52,369 nt of DNA from Butyrivibrio hungatei NK4A153 (GTDB taxonomy: Bacteria; Bacillota; Clostridia; Lachnospirales; Lachnospiraceae): NCBI RefSeq assembly GCF_000424465.1, contig NZ_KE384195.1, positions 187,896 through 240,264 of the forward strand. Reading direction: 5' to 3'. The translations under genes were made by a program, and so were the position numbers. Shown here one piece after another: positions 26,423 through 34,822 of this stretch. The notes below the pieces were generated by a model that was given only the letters and a program-made list of their open reading frames with translations, was not told the DNA's origin and searched no databases. The first letter of the stretch is position 1, and each line of letters begins with the position of its first letter.

Positions 26423-26876
26423 GGCCGCAGGCTCTGTGTGGCCCCCCGGAGTAGCCTCTGCCCGTTGCCTTTATCAGAATTGACATATGCTGCTTTGCAG
26501 CTATAAAAATAAGCAAAGCCACTCTCGCAAACTATTTAGCTTGCAGAGATGGCTTTGTTTATTTTTATACGCCCGCGTATGCGGGCTATGTCAATTCTGA
26601 TAAAGGCAACCGATGCGAGTTTAGTCGATACATGCGCAATAAAAGAAAAACGGTTGGAACCGCATAAAAATGTGAGATGAAGTGATTGCGAAAAAACATA
26701 AACTTACAGGCCGCCCTTTCCCGCGAGCCGAATGTCAAACAGTGAGCCTCAAAACAGAATTTCAGAGCAGATCCGAGAGCCCATGAAATCTAAGCTCCCT
26801 CACAATGCGTGAATATACATCTGCGGAGGGCGGCAGGCAGAGGCTAATCCGGGTGGTCCACGCAGAGCCTGCGGCC
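26423..26876 (+). ncRNA. Candidate large structured RNA or palindromic element
   Basis: Outer arms 26423-26462 and 26836-26876 pair almost throughout (first 14 bp perfect: GGCCGCAGGCTCTG with CAGAGCCTGCGGCC). Inside, a perfect 24-bp stem (26464-26487 with 26587-26610) encloses three hairpins separated by at most one base: 26489-26501, 26502-26569 (20 bp including one G-U, then a further 8 bp around a bulge) and 26571-26586. That makes a compact four-way junction. The right half has GCCGCCCT/AGGGCGGC (26710-26717 with 26827-26834), CGCAAT/ATTGCG (26635-26640 with 26685-26690) and CGGT-TGGA-ACCG (26651-26662). G+C is higher than the surroundings. No ORF fits. It matches no RNA class I recognise; a MITE-like DNA element is the alternative. 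Strand is assumed from the upstream gene. Confidence 0.5.
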
Positions 26877-26895
26877 TGCATATGCCAAAGTGAGC

Positions 26896-26924
26896 TTTAC
26901 TGAGAATTTTATACGTGGTATGAT
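26896..26924 (+). promoter_or_regulatory. Predicted degV promoter
   Basis: TTTACT (26896-26901), a 17-bp spacer and TATGAT (26919-26924), starting 20 bp beyond the palindromic element. Expected leader is about 45 nt. Confidence 0.6.
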
Positions 26925-26973
26925 ACAGTATGTAGTATCAAAAACTACGTTTATTAACGCTTTTGGAGGATTT

Positions 26974-27810
26974 ATGAGTTATAAAATAGTTGTAGACAGC
27001 GGATGTGATCTTCCTATTGAGTATAGAAAGGACTCTCGTTTTGAGTTCGTTCCTCTCATTATGCAGGTTGGTGATCACGTGATCGTTGATGATGATACAT
27101 TTAACCAGAAAGAGTATTTGGAGCTTGTGGCCGCTTCCGAAGATTGTCCTAAGACTGCATGCCCTTCGCCCGATCTTTATATGAATGCGTACAAAACAGA
27201 CGCTGATGATGTATATGTTGTAACACTTACATCCAAGCTCAGCGGAAGTTATAACAGTGCTCTTCTTGGAAAGAACCTGTATCACGAAGAAGTTGGAGAA
27301 AAGAATATTCATATATTTGATTCAATGTCCGCAAGTTGCGGAGAAGGCAATATCGCTCTTAAGATTATAGAGCTTGCCGAAGCAGGACTTCCTTTTAACG
27401 AAGTCGTAGAAAAAGTTGAAGCATATCGTGATGAGATGCTCACATATTTCGTTCTTGATTCACTTGAGACACTTAGAAAAAACGGCAGACTCACAGGAAT
27501 GAAGGCTCTTGTAGCTTCAACGCTTAATATTAAACCTGTGTGCCACGGTGTTAAGGGCGAGATACTTCAAAAGAGCCAGGGAATCGGCATGAAAAAAGCT
27601 CTTGTCAAAATGACTGAGCTCATCGCTGCCGAGGTAAAAAATCCCGAGACCAAGACCCTTATGATATCAAACGTAAACTGCTTTGAAAGAGCAGCTGTTG
27701 TTAAGGATATGATCCTTAAAAAAGTACCGTTTAAAGATGCACATATAGTTGATACGGCAGGGCTTTCTTCCACATATGCGGCAGACGGCGGTATAATCGT
27801 TACTTGCTGA
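26974..27810 (+). CDS. DegV family fatty-acid-binding protein
   Basis: The 278-residue product has the two-domain DegV/FakB fold. It starts with YKIVVDSGCDLP and the CPKTACPSPDLY motif. Then come TLTSKLSGSYNSALLGK, IHIFDSMSASCGEGNIAL, FVLDSLETLRKNGRLTG and LNIKPVCHG, all typical. FakB proteins present a bound fatty acid to the FakA kinase for phosphorylation; many DegV paralogues are orphans, as here. The start at 26974 has GGAGG four bases upstream. The upstream in-frame ATG at 26890 lies before the predicted promoter and is rejected. Confidence 0.93.
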   Translation: MSYKIVVDSGCDLPIEYRKDSRFEFVPLIMQVGDHVIVDDDTFNQKEYLELVAASEDCPKTACPSPDLYMNAYKTDADDVYVVTLTSKLSGSYNSALLGKNLYHEEVGEKNIHIFDSMSASCGEGNIALKIIELAEAGLPFNEVVEKVEAYRDEMLTYFVLDSLETLRKNGRLTGMKALVASTLNIKPVCHGVKGEILQKSQGIGMKKALVKMTELIAAEVKNPETKTLMISNVNCFERAAVVKDMILKKVPFKDAHIVDTAGLSSTYAADGGIIVTC

Positions 27811-27848
27811 TCTCTTTTTCAAAAATCAGCATTATGCCTAAGAAAAAT

Positions 27849-27885
27849 GACCATCGATTCAAACGAACCGATGGTCTTATTTTTT
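27849..27885. terminator. Bidirectional terminator between degV and lacI-type gene
   Basis: GACCATCG (27849-27856) pairs with CGATGGTC (27869-27876). A T-rich run follows on the plus strand and a matching one on the minus strand, so it can end both convergent genes. Confidence 0.8.
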
Positions 27886-27894
27886 CAAATATCA

Positions 27895-28920
27895 TTATGC
27901 ATTTAAGTCTTTTACACTATCTCCGAGAACCATATGTCCTTCAAGGATCATGACGCCCTGTCTGTAACGTTCTCCTCCGATCTTACGGATAAGATTGTAG
28001 ATTGCGTTTCTTCCCATTTCGTAAGTATCAACCTCAAATGTTGTGAGCTTGATATCACAAAGTCCGGGGAAGATGTAGTTGTCATATCCGGCTACGGAAA
28101 TATCATCCGGAACTTTATATCCCTTTTCATTAAGGCGCTTAATAAGCATACTTGCAGATACATCGCAATTACAGAAGAAAGCTGAAGGCATTTCCTCCGG
28201 AAGCTTGAAAAATCTGTTATAATCCATCTCACCTGTGCTGAGATCCCTGTCGGGAATTACCCAGTCTTTTCTGACAGGATGACTGTGCTCAAGTAATGAC
28301 TTAACATAGCCAAGATATCTGTCTGTAATATTTCCCTCTGCCATTATGGTTCCCACAAACGCGATAGATGTGTGTCCCATATCAAAGAGATGATTTGTAA
28401 GAAGATATGCACCGTGGAAGCTGTCGGCCACTACAGCATCCTCATCTCCTGTGTGGTTGCAGAAATCAAGATATATCATTGGAATGGAGAAGTTCTCTCT
28501 GATAGAAGTAAGATACTCTCCGCTTAATCTTCCGATAACAATGATACCGTCAACCTTCTTGTCCGCAATGATACGCGGGAAATTCTTTTTCTTCTCGCTC
28601 TGCTCAGATACCACCTCGAGCATGGTAAAACATCCCATCTCCATAGCGATCTGAGAAACTTTCTGGTGCATCTTTGTATAGTAAGAACTGTATTCAGTCA
28701 TATTATCTTCAGAAATAAGAAGACCGATAGTATAACTCTTACTAAAGATGTCTACCTTACGAGAAATAGACGGGATATATCCCATCTCATTTGCAAGAGC
28801 ATGAATTTTCTCTCTGAGTTCGTCGCTCATGCCCTTCTGTCCTGATAATGCTTTTGATACTGTGACAGTGCTAACCCCAATCTTTTCAGCAATGTCCTTA
28901 AGTCTAACTGTCTTTGCCAT
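27895..28920 (-). CDS. LacI-family transcriptional regulator
   Basis: The 341-residue product has an N-terminal helix-turn-helix with hinge (VRLKDIAEKIGVSTVTVSKALSG) and a periplasmic-binding-like sensor domain (about 60-340: YTIGLLISED, VDGIIVIGRL, MGHTSIAFVGTI, PDDISVAGYDN). It probably represses sugar-use genes and responds to a sugar or sugar phosphate. The start at 28920 has GAGGG upstream; a start seven codons earlier lacks it. No transport or catabolic genes adjoin, so its target is unknown. Confidence 0.93.
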   Translation of the reverse strand: MAKTVRLKDIAEKIGVSTVTVSKALSGQKGMSDELREKIHALANEMGYIPSISRKVDIFSKSYTIGLLISEDNMTEYSSYYTKMHQKVSQIAMEMGCFTMLEVVSEQSEKKKNFPRIIADKKVDGIIVIGRLSGEYLTSIRENFSIPMIYLDFCNHTGDEDAVVADSFHGAYLLTNHLFDMGHTSIAFVGTIMAEGNITDRYLGYVKSLLEHSHPVRKDWVIPDRDLSTGEMDYNRFFKLPEEMPSAFFCNCDVSASMLIKRLNEKGYKVPDDISVAGYDNYIFPGLCDIKLTTFEVDTYEMGRNAIYNLIRKIGGERYRQGVMILEGHMVLGDSVKDLNA

Positions 28921-29128
28921 ATTGTCCCTCTTTTTAGACATTTTTTTATAGTATAACGTATATCTTCACAAAAATATACAACAAATTTAAATTATCCTAA
29001 TTAATCTTCATTTAAGTAGTTGCCATGCCCATAAAATCCGCATTATTTAATTCATAAAAAAAATCCACACAAATAGCTATATTTATCATATAATTTTTTC
29101 TGTGATGAATTAATATTAAGGAGAAACT

Positions 29129-29629
29129 ATGATAGCTCTCAAGATAAACAATATAAAAATATTCATGGAAAAGCTCCTCACAACTGAGGTTTTCGACAAT
29201 TTCGATGTCGAAGAAGTCACGATTGAGACTTTCAATACTTTTTCAATCGACGGACATATAAATAAAGAATTTTATGCGGGCGTACAAGACGAAACCGTTA
29301 ATAATAACAACCGTTCTTTTTCCCTTTGGTCGGAACTTCGTCCCATCTGCCTGAATCTCATAAAGGGTAAAAGAACTCCGATCAGCTTTAAATTTATTCT
29401 CCATGCGGATAGCTTCACAAAAGAAACCGTTATAAGCAAATCTGAGAGCGATTTAGACCCTTCTATGCTAAATCTGGGGATAAATATCAAATTCGCAAAT
29501 AACGAGCTTATATTGACCACAGGAACCGCATACAGCACATTCACCCTTGATAAGAGCGCAGAAAAAGCCTGGGACAATTACTTCCCAAGCTTTCTTGAAT
29601 CATGTGGAATAGATAATCAATTATTATGA
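29129..29629 (+). CDS. DUF5721-like protein
   Basis: The 166-residue soluble protein has no signal or TM segment. The pattern MIALKINNIKIFMEKLL, TIETFNTFSIDGHINKEF, SLWSELRPICLNLIKGKRT and SFKFILHA fits a small family common in Lachnospiraceae that I recall as DUF5721. Function is unknown. An AAGGAG RBS lies before the ATG. Its 3' end overlaps the convergent Hpt gene by 6 bp. Confidence 0.7.
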   Translation: MIALKINNIKIFMEKLLTTEVFDNFDVEEVTIETFNTFSIDGHINKEFYAGVQDETVNNNNRSFSLWSELRPICLNLIKGKRTPISFKFILHADSFTKETVISKSESDLDPSMLNLGINIKFANNELILTTGTAYSTFTLDKSAEKAWDNYFPSFLESCGIDNQLL

Positions 29630-29995
29630 TGCGCAGCTGCTTTGATATTTCCTGAGTATCCCTATCAGATCGTCGTATTTAAGTTTTATATGGTCGTAAT
29701 ACGGCTCATATCCTTCCATAGATCCCGCTCTTAGAATCTCCGTAAGATTATAAACCTGAGAATAAAAACCTTTAAGCCCAAGGTTTGCACTTACTCCTTT
29801 AAGTGCATGAACCGCCTTAAACGCTTCGGAAACATTCTCCTCTCCCAAATACTTGGAAAGGCTGGCCATACTCGGATCGCCAAGAAATCTGATCATAAAC
29901 TTAGCAATAAGATCCTCGTTGCCCATAAACCGATTGTGGACATCTTCCCAATCAACCCCCCAGCCAATCAGTTCTTCTTTAAAAGCAGCATCCAT
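29624..29995 (-). CDS. Hpt-domain phosphotransfer protein
   Basis: This stand-alone 123-residue four-helix Hpt protein has the phospho-accepting histidine H63 in KAVHALKGVSANLGL. Hpt proteins relay phosphate between receiver domains of a hybrid histidine kinase and a response regulator. No hybrid kinase is in the window. Upstream GAGGT supports the ATG at 29995. It overlaps the convergent neighbour by 6 bp. Confidence 0.88.
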   Translation of the reverse strand: MDAAFKEELIGWGVDWEDVHNRFMGNEDLIAKFMIRFLGDPSMASLSKYLGEENVSEAFKAVHALKGVSANLGLKGFYSQVYNLTEILRAGSMEGYEPYYDHIKLKYDDLIGILRKYQSSCAS

Positions 29996-30089
29996 TTATA
30001 ATACCTCACAAAAAATAACGTTCTACAGTGTAATTTTACACTATAAAATCTTCAACAGCAAGGCTATCCATCAGCACTGCGGATTAGCT

Positions 30090-31160
30090 TCAATTCTCCA
30101 TTGTAGAAAGCTTTTCCGCCTGATCTGCGGCTATAAGTGAATCGATAAGTTCATCGATATCTCCGTCCATTATCTGATCGATCTTATAAAGAGTTAAATT
30201 TATTCTGTGGTCCGTCACACGTCCCTGATGGAAGTTGTAAGTCCTTATCTTCTCAGACCTGTCTCCGCTTCCCACCTGGCTTCTTCTAAGTTCAGCCGCA
30301 TCTTCGTGCTGCTTTGCCTGTTCCATCTCATAGAGCTTTGCCCTAAGGACCTTTAAAGCCTTAGCCTTGTTCTGCTGCTGGCTCTTTTCATCCTGACATG
30401 AAATAACTATACCCGTAGGGAAATGCGTAAGTCTTACGGCTGAATCCGTAGTATTTACGCACTGTCCGCCGTTACCCGATGCTCTGAAAACATCGAATTT
30501 GCAGTCATTCATATCAATCTCGACTTCAACATCCTCAACTTCAGGCATGATCGCAACGGTAATAGCCGATGTATGTATTCTTCCGCCTGACTCTGTAGCA
30601 GGAATTCTCTGAACTCTGTGAACGCCGCTCTCAAACTTAAGCCTCGAATAAGCGCCGGCGCCCTTGATCATAAAACTTACCGCCTTAATACCGCCTATTC
30701 CGATATCTTCAACGCTCATCGTCTCAACCCGCCAGTTCTGTCTCTCGGCATAACGTGTGTAAACCCTGTACATATCTGCCGCAAAAAGTGCCGCCTCGTC
30801 GCCTCCCACACCCGCACGTATCTCTACGATAACGTTCTTGTCATCATTAGGATCTTTGGGCAAAAGAAGTATCTTAAGTTTCTCCTCGTATGAAGGAATC
30901 ATACTCTTTGCATCAGCAAGCTCTTCCTTAAGCATTTCCTTCATCTCCGGATCGGACTCCTCTTCAAGAAGAGAAAGACTCTCCTCTATGGTCTCCTTGC
31001 ACTTTTTATACTCGCGATAGCACTCAACCAGGGCATCGAGGCTCTTTTGCTCTTTCATAAGAGCTCTGAACCTGTTCTGATCCGAAATAACATCCGGATT
31101 ATTAAGTTCCATCGTAATATCTTCGTATCTTCTTAAAATATCTTCCAATCTGTCAAACAT
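30090..31160 (-). CDS. prfA: Peptide chain release factor 1
   Basis: The 356-residue factor recognises UAA and UAG at the ribosomal A site. The codon-reading tripeptide is P187-A-T ([13 protein letters not shown]), and the catalytic GGQ is at 231-233 ([14 protein letters not shown]). RF2-type SPF is absent, so it is RF1. The next gene upstream is prmC, which methylates the GGQ glutamine; the two-gene order is typical of Firmicutes. Confidence 0.97.
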   Translation of the reverse strand: MFDRLEDILRRYEDITMELNNPDVISDQNRFRALMKEQKSLDALVECYREYKKCKETIEESLSLLEEESDPEMKEMLKEELADAKSMIPSYEEKLKILLLPKDPNDDKNVIVEIRAGVGGDEAALFAADMYRVYTRYAERQNWRVETMSVEDIGIGGIKAVSFMIKGAGAYSRLKFESGVHRVQRIPATESGGRIHTSAITVAIMPEVEDVEVEIDMNDCKFDVFRASGNGGQCVNTTDSAVRLTHFPTGIVISCQDEKSQQQNKAKALKVLRAKLYEMEQAKQHEDAAELRRSQVGSGDRSEKIRTYNFHQGRVTDHRINLTLYKIDQIMDGDIDELIDSLIAADQAEKLSTMEN

Positions 31161-31223
31161 AATCTACCTGCTTTTTCTGTCAATGCTATGTAAAAAACGA
31201 CACTCCCCGCATCTTCCGGCAAC

Positions 31224-32066
31224 TTAGTAGTAACACGCACGAACTACTCTGTCGTTTCCGCTATAGTCCTTTATAACCTCAATATCATGATACTTGCCCT
31301 GCTTTTCAAGGAGCTCTTTTACCTCATCTCCCTGGTCGTATCCTATCTCAAGAAAAACATAGGCTCCCGAGTACAGGTATTCTCCTGCTTCTTCAGCAAT
31401 TCTCCTGTAAAAGACAAGCCCGTCCTCCGAACCGTCAAGAGCAAGCCTTGGCTCATAATCCCTTACTTCCGGAGCAAGACTTTCTATAACGTCAGTCCTT
31501 ATATAAGGCGGATTTGAAACCAATATATCAAATTTACCCACTTCTTTTCCGGGGAAAAGATCTGTCAAAACAATCTCTGCCCTATCGGAAAGCCCGAGTT
31601 TCTCAGCATTTTTCTTTGCTACAGAAATCGCTTTCTCCGAAATATCAGTGCAGAGAGCCTTTGTCTCATTTGTATAATTCAAAATGCTAAGCGCTATGCA
31701 TCCCGATCCCGTGCAAAGATCAAGAACTCTCATCTTGTCTTCGCAAAACCTGAGCGTCTCTTCAACAAGAATCTCAGTATCCTGCTCAGGTATAAGGACA
31801 TCTCTCGACACGTCAAAAGAAAGCCCCATAAATCCCATATTCCCAAGAATATAGGCAACTGGCTCTCTCTTTACCCTTCTTGCAATAAACTCATCATAGA
31901 GTTTCTCTTCGCCATCTGTCACAGCCCTGTCCGGATGTGCAAAAAGAGTGCTGTGATCCGTTTTACATACATATTCTAAAAGGAGCCGGGCATCAAGCTT
32001 AGCTTCTGTGATTCCGGCTCTTTCAAGATTCTCTGTTCCTTTTTCCAAACAATCTTTATAATTCAT
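31224..32066 (-). CDS. prmC: Release factor glutamine N5-methyltransferase
   Basis: The 280-residue SAM-dependent enzyme methylates the glutamine of the GGQ motif in RF1 and RF2. An N-terminal helical domain (1-75) recognises the release factor. The SAM loop is VLDLCTGSGCIALSI (about 114-128) and the catalytic NPPY is at 185-188. It is followed after 63 bp by prfA, its substrate gene. All family features look intact. Confidence 0.96.
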   Translation of the reverse strand: MNYKDCLEKGTENLERAGITEAKLDARLLLEYVCKTDHSTLFAHPDRAVTDGEEKLYDEFIARRVKREPVAYILGNMGFMGLSFDVSRDVLIPEQDTEILVEETLRFCEDKMRVLDLCTGSGCIALSILNYTNETKALCTDISEKAISVAKKNAEKLGLSDRAEIVLTDLFPGKEVGKFDILVSNPPYIRTDVIESLAPEVRDYEPRLALDGSEDGLVFYRRIAEEAGEYLYSGAYVFLEIGYDQGDEVKELLEKQGKYHDIEVIKDYSGNDRVVRACYY

Positions 32067-32090
32067 ATACTTTTTAATGTCTTTTTATCA

Positions 32091-33206
32091 TCAATCGTCG
32101 TATTCGTCGCGTTTTCTTGAGCGTTCACGAACCTTCATCTCTCTGGTAAGTTCTTTGGTCTCTTCTCTCTTACGCTCGTAAAGCTCTCTTGTAGCTTCTC
32201 TCTTACTCTGTTTCTTTGCGGGAGCCTCAACTTCATTGTATTCTCCGCCGTCAACATCGTAGCCAAAAGAGTCCATAAGGAACTGTTTCCAGTCAAATAC
32301 AGCCTCTACAGACTTGATCGCAACCTCAATCATTGCATCGTTCGGCTCCTTGGTCGTAAGTCTCTGAAGCCAGAACCCGGGCGCTGAGATTATTCTGATA
32401 AGAATAAAGTTGCTTCTGCCCGCGAGCCTTATTATCTCATATGAAATACCTGAAATAACAGGAATAAGCAATATTCTGAGTAAAACCTTAAATATAACGG
32501 AATCAACTCTGATAAAGAAAAATACAACAATACTTACGAACATAACAAAGAGAATAAAGCTACTTCCGCATCTTTTGTGAAGTCTTGAACTCTTCTTTAC
32601 ATTCTCGGGAGTGAGGGGCTTACCTTTTTCAATGCAGTTGATGCACTTATGCTCTGCACCGTGGTATCTGAAAAGCCTCTTGATATCCTTCATTCCCGAT
32701 ATTATCAATATATAAATGATAAAGATCAGAATTCTCAAAACACCTTCGATAATGGCTGTAAGAGACGCATTTCTGATATATCTTCCGATAAAAAGCTCCG
32801 AAAGCACATAAGGAAGCACCATGAAAAGAGCAATAGCAAGGACAAAAGAAGCCACTGTAGTCAAAATCATAAGCACACTGTCTTCATGTCCGCTCGACAC
32901 CTTGTCAAGCTCCTCGTCAAATTTGGATGGCTTCTGGGGCAATTCCTCATAAAAAGATGATGAATAAGTCAACACCTTAATGCCCAACATAAGTGAATCT
33001 ATAAACACAAACACTCCTCTGATAAAAGGAATATTCAGAAGCTTACTACCATAAGCCACTCCGTGAAACTCGTCTATCTCAACAGCTATATCTCCGTCAG
33101 GCTTTCTGACTGCAACAGCGTACATATCCTTATTACGCATCATAACGCCTTCAAGAACCGCCTGTCCGCCAATTCCGGAATAGTGATCTATCTTGTGTTT
33201 CTTCAT
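32091..33206 (-). CDS. DUF1385 membrane protein
   Basis: The 371-residue product begins with IGGQAVLEGVMMRNKDM, the hallmark of DUF1385 (YqhQ-like). Three to five TM segments follow (about 110-135, 145-170, 205-225, 230-255). The middle contains the conserved RYHGAEHKCINC and SRLHKRCGSSFILF with paired His/Cys residues that could bind a metal. The C-terminal 60 residues are highly charged (KK/RE repeats). It precedes prmC by 24 bp, the usual Firmicute order. Function is unknown. Confidence 0.92.
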   Translation of the reverse strand: MKKHKIDHYSGIGGQAVLEGVMMRNKDMYAVAVRKPDGDIAVEIDEFHGVAYGSKLLNIPFIRGVFVFIDSLMLGIKVLTYSSSFYEELPQKPSKFDEELDKVSSGHEDSVLMILTTVASFVLAIALFMVLPYVLSELFIGRYIRNASLTAIIEGVLRILIFIIYILIISGMKDIKRLFRYHGAEHKCINCIEKGKPLTPENVKKSSRLHKRCGSSFILFVMFVSIVVFFFIRVDSVIFKVLLRILLIPVISGISYEIIRLAGRSNFILIRIISAPGFWLQRLTTKEPNDAMIEVAIKSVEAVFDWKQFLMDSFGYDVDGGEYNEVEAPAKKQSKREATRELYERKREETKELTREMKVRERSRKRDEYDD

Positions 33207-33223
33207 CTTTCACCTCACTATTT

Positions 33224-33252
33224 AAAAAAGGTTGAGGCCATAGCCTCAACCT
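33224..33252 (-). terminator. Terminator after rpmE
   Basis: A 10-bp stem AGGTTGAGGC / GCCTCAACCT with loop CATA and a run of T residues on the minus strand lies 21 bp after the rpmE stop. It separates rpmE from the DUF1385-prmC-prfA operon. Confidence 0.85.
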
Positions 33253-33272
33253 CTCTTTTTTACTTCTGCAAA

Positions 33273-33479
33273 TTACTTATTGTCCATGCCGTATTTCTTA
33301 TTGAACTTATCAATACGTCCACGAGCAGCTGTAGCCTTCTGCTGGCCTGTGTAGAATGGATGGCACTTTGAGCAGATTTCAACGTGAATGTCGCTCTTAG
33401 TTGATCCAACTGTAAATGTGTTACCGCAGTTGCAAGTAACAGTGGCCTGATGGAATTCTGGCTGAATGTCCTGTCTCAT
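33273..33479 (-). CDS. rpmE: Ribosomal protein L31 (zinc-binding type)
   Basis: The 68-residue large-subunit protein has four cysteines in the zinc-ribbon spacing CNC (17/19) and CSKC (37-40). It is therefore the C+ form used when zinc is ample. Signature parts are [24 protein letters not shown] and [10 protein letters not shown]. It is transcribed alone, with a terminator after it. Confidence 0.97.
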   Translation of the reverse strand: MRQDIQPEFHQATVTCNCGNTFTVGSTKSDIHVEICSKCHPFYTGQQKATAARGRIDKFNKKYGMDNK

Positions 33480-33609
33480 CTCTTTCTCACCTCTCTATAT
33501 ACAAAGAATCTTCTCATATCACAAAATTAATCGCCGTTTACAACAGCTATATAAATATAACATAGACAGTTTTTTTATGCAAGCTTTTTTTCTTTAAAAA
33601 AATTCAACC

Positions 33610-34527
33610 TTACAAAACCGTGTTATTGGGGATATAGCCTGTTTTCACGTATTCTTTGTACGATTTACGAAATTTATTTGTAGCAATAACCGCAAATATT
33701 CCGGCTATAATATATCCAAATCCGGCCGGAAATCCCATCTCAATAATATATATTATAGTATTTAGAATACCATATCCCAGAAGTACACATCCCGCAACAA
33801 AACTTCCCCTAAGCTGAATGACAACCGCCAGAATAATAAGAAGGATATAATCCAGTATTCCCCAGTAATTTCCTTGAGAAAAACTAATCACGGCAGAAAC
33901 GGCGATCAATACATATATTGAAATTGCCGCGCCGGTCATTTTCTTTTTATCCCCCGCCATGGCAGGAAGCTTCAAATAATCAGACGGCTTCATCCTGTTT
34001 GAAGGAACGTTGTTCGCTCCCAGAAGCGAATCAAGGTCATCCACACCATTCTGCGCATAGTAATTTCCCTGAACGCCGTATCCGTTCTGCAGATATCCTC
34101 CATTGTTTGGATACATGTTGTTTTGGGGATATGAGCCATTCTGAGGATATTGGCCGTTTTGAGGATATTGGCCGTTTTGAGGATATGTACCGTTCCGCGA
34201 ATACATATTGTTCTGCGGAAATGCAGCATTCTGAGAATACACTCCTCCCTGTCCGTTCATTACATTCTGCCCATTCATGCTGTTCTGAGAATATGCATTA
34301 TTCTGAGGATTTGTTCTCCCCTGACCATCACTGCCGTTCTGGGGATAGACACTGCTAAGCTCTTCCGTTTTATTACTGTCAAAACTTTCCTGTACATAAA
34401 AGCTGTTCTGCGTATTATATTTATTTTCTACAGTCGTTCCATACGAATCTGTCTTTAAAGGCGCACCGCAATTTGCACAATATAAAGATGCATCTTCATT
34501 ATTGCACCCGCATGTTCCACATACCAT
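33610..34527 (-). CDS. Zinc-ribbon membrane protein with Q/N-rich repeats
   Basis: The 305-residue product starts with a zinc ribbon (CGTCGCNN... YCANCGAP, Cys near 3, 6, 17 and 20). A long asparagine/glutamine/tyrosine-rich region (about 60-165) has short repeats such as TYPQNGQYPQNGQYPQNG, encoded by an 18-bp DNA repeat near 34135-34190. The C-terminal half has four TM segments (about 197-295). Proteins of this kind are common in Lachnospiraceae but have no established function. The low-complexity region could drive self-association. Confidence 0.8.
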   Translation of the reverse strand: MVCGTCGCNNEDASLYCANCGAPLKTDSYGTTVENKYNTQNSFYVQESFDSNKTEELSSVYPQNGSDGQGRTNPQNNAYSQNSMNGQNVMNGQGGVYSQNAAFPQNNMYSRNGTYPQNGQYPQNGQYPQNGSYPQNNMYPNNGGYLQNGYGVQGNYYAQNGVDDLDSLLGANNVPSNRMKPSDYLKLPAMAGDKKKMTGAAISIYVLIAVSAVISFSQGNYWGILDYILLIILAVVIQLRGSFVAGCVLLGYGILNTIIYIIEMGFPAGFGYIIAGIFAVIATNKFRKSYKEYVKTGYIPNNTVL

Positions 34528-34570
34528 TATTGCTCTCTCCTACTATATTCGTTATATCTTTGTTGCGTTG

Positions 34571-34579
34571 ATTATAGCA
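34571..34579 (-). promoter_or_regulatory. Extended -10 promoter of the zinc-ribbon gene
   Basis: TGCTATAAT on the minus strand, 44 bp before the ATG at 34527. The -35 is weak. Confidence 0.5.
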
Positions 34580-34648
34580 CAGTGGATGTGAATAAAAAAG
34601 TAAATTTCTTTACATAATTAAAACATTTTTATGAATAAGCTGATAAGA

Positions 34649-34715
34649 AAAATCGCGGAATCACAGATGAGTAAAGTCAATAAGCTCTACTTACCTGTGG
34701 TTTTCCGCGATTTTT
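34649..34715 (-). terminator. Terminator of the secreted repeat-protein gene
   Basis: AAATCGCGGAA pairs with TTCCGCGATTT across a 45-nt middle, with an inner CACAG/CTGTG stem and a further small stem, followed by TTTTTC on the minus strand. It lies about 107 bp after the gene. Nothing else is seen in 34528-34822 apart from the promoter above. Confidence 0.7.
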
Positions 34716-34822
34716 ACTTGATTTTTCCACATTTTCCAGATAACAAGTAGCATCTGCACTAATCTTATCTAGAATTCTGTTTTACTTTTATGAATTATAC
34801 CCTTTGTTTATAGAATATAATA

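Noticed and set aside
26423..26876. RNase P RNA, tmRNA or 6S RNA
   Set aside because: The conserved core sequences of these RNAs are absent (no GAGGAAAGTCC-type P4 element, no TTCGATTCC tRNA-like end), and the four-way junction does not match their folds as I know them.
26890..26973. N-terminal extension of DegV from ATG at 26890
   Set aside because: It precedes the predicted promoter, has no RBS, and DegV proteins begin at the conserved YKIVVDS-type strand.
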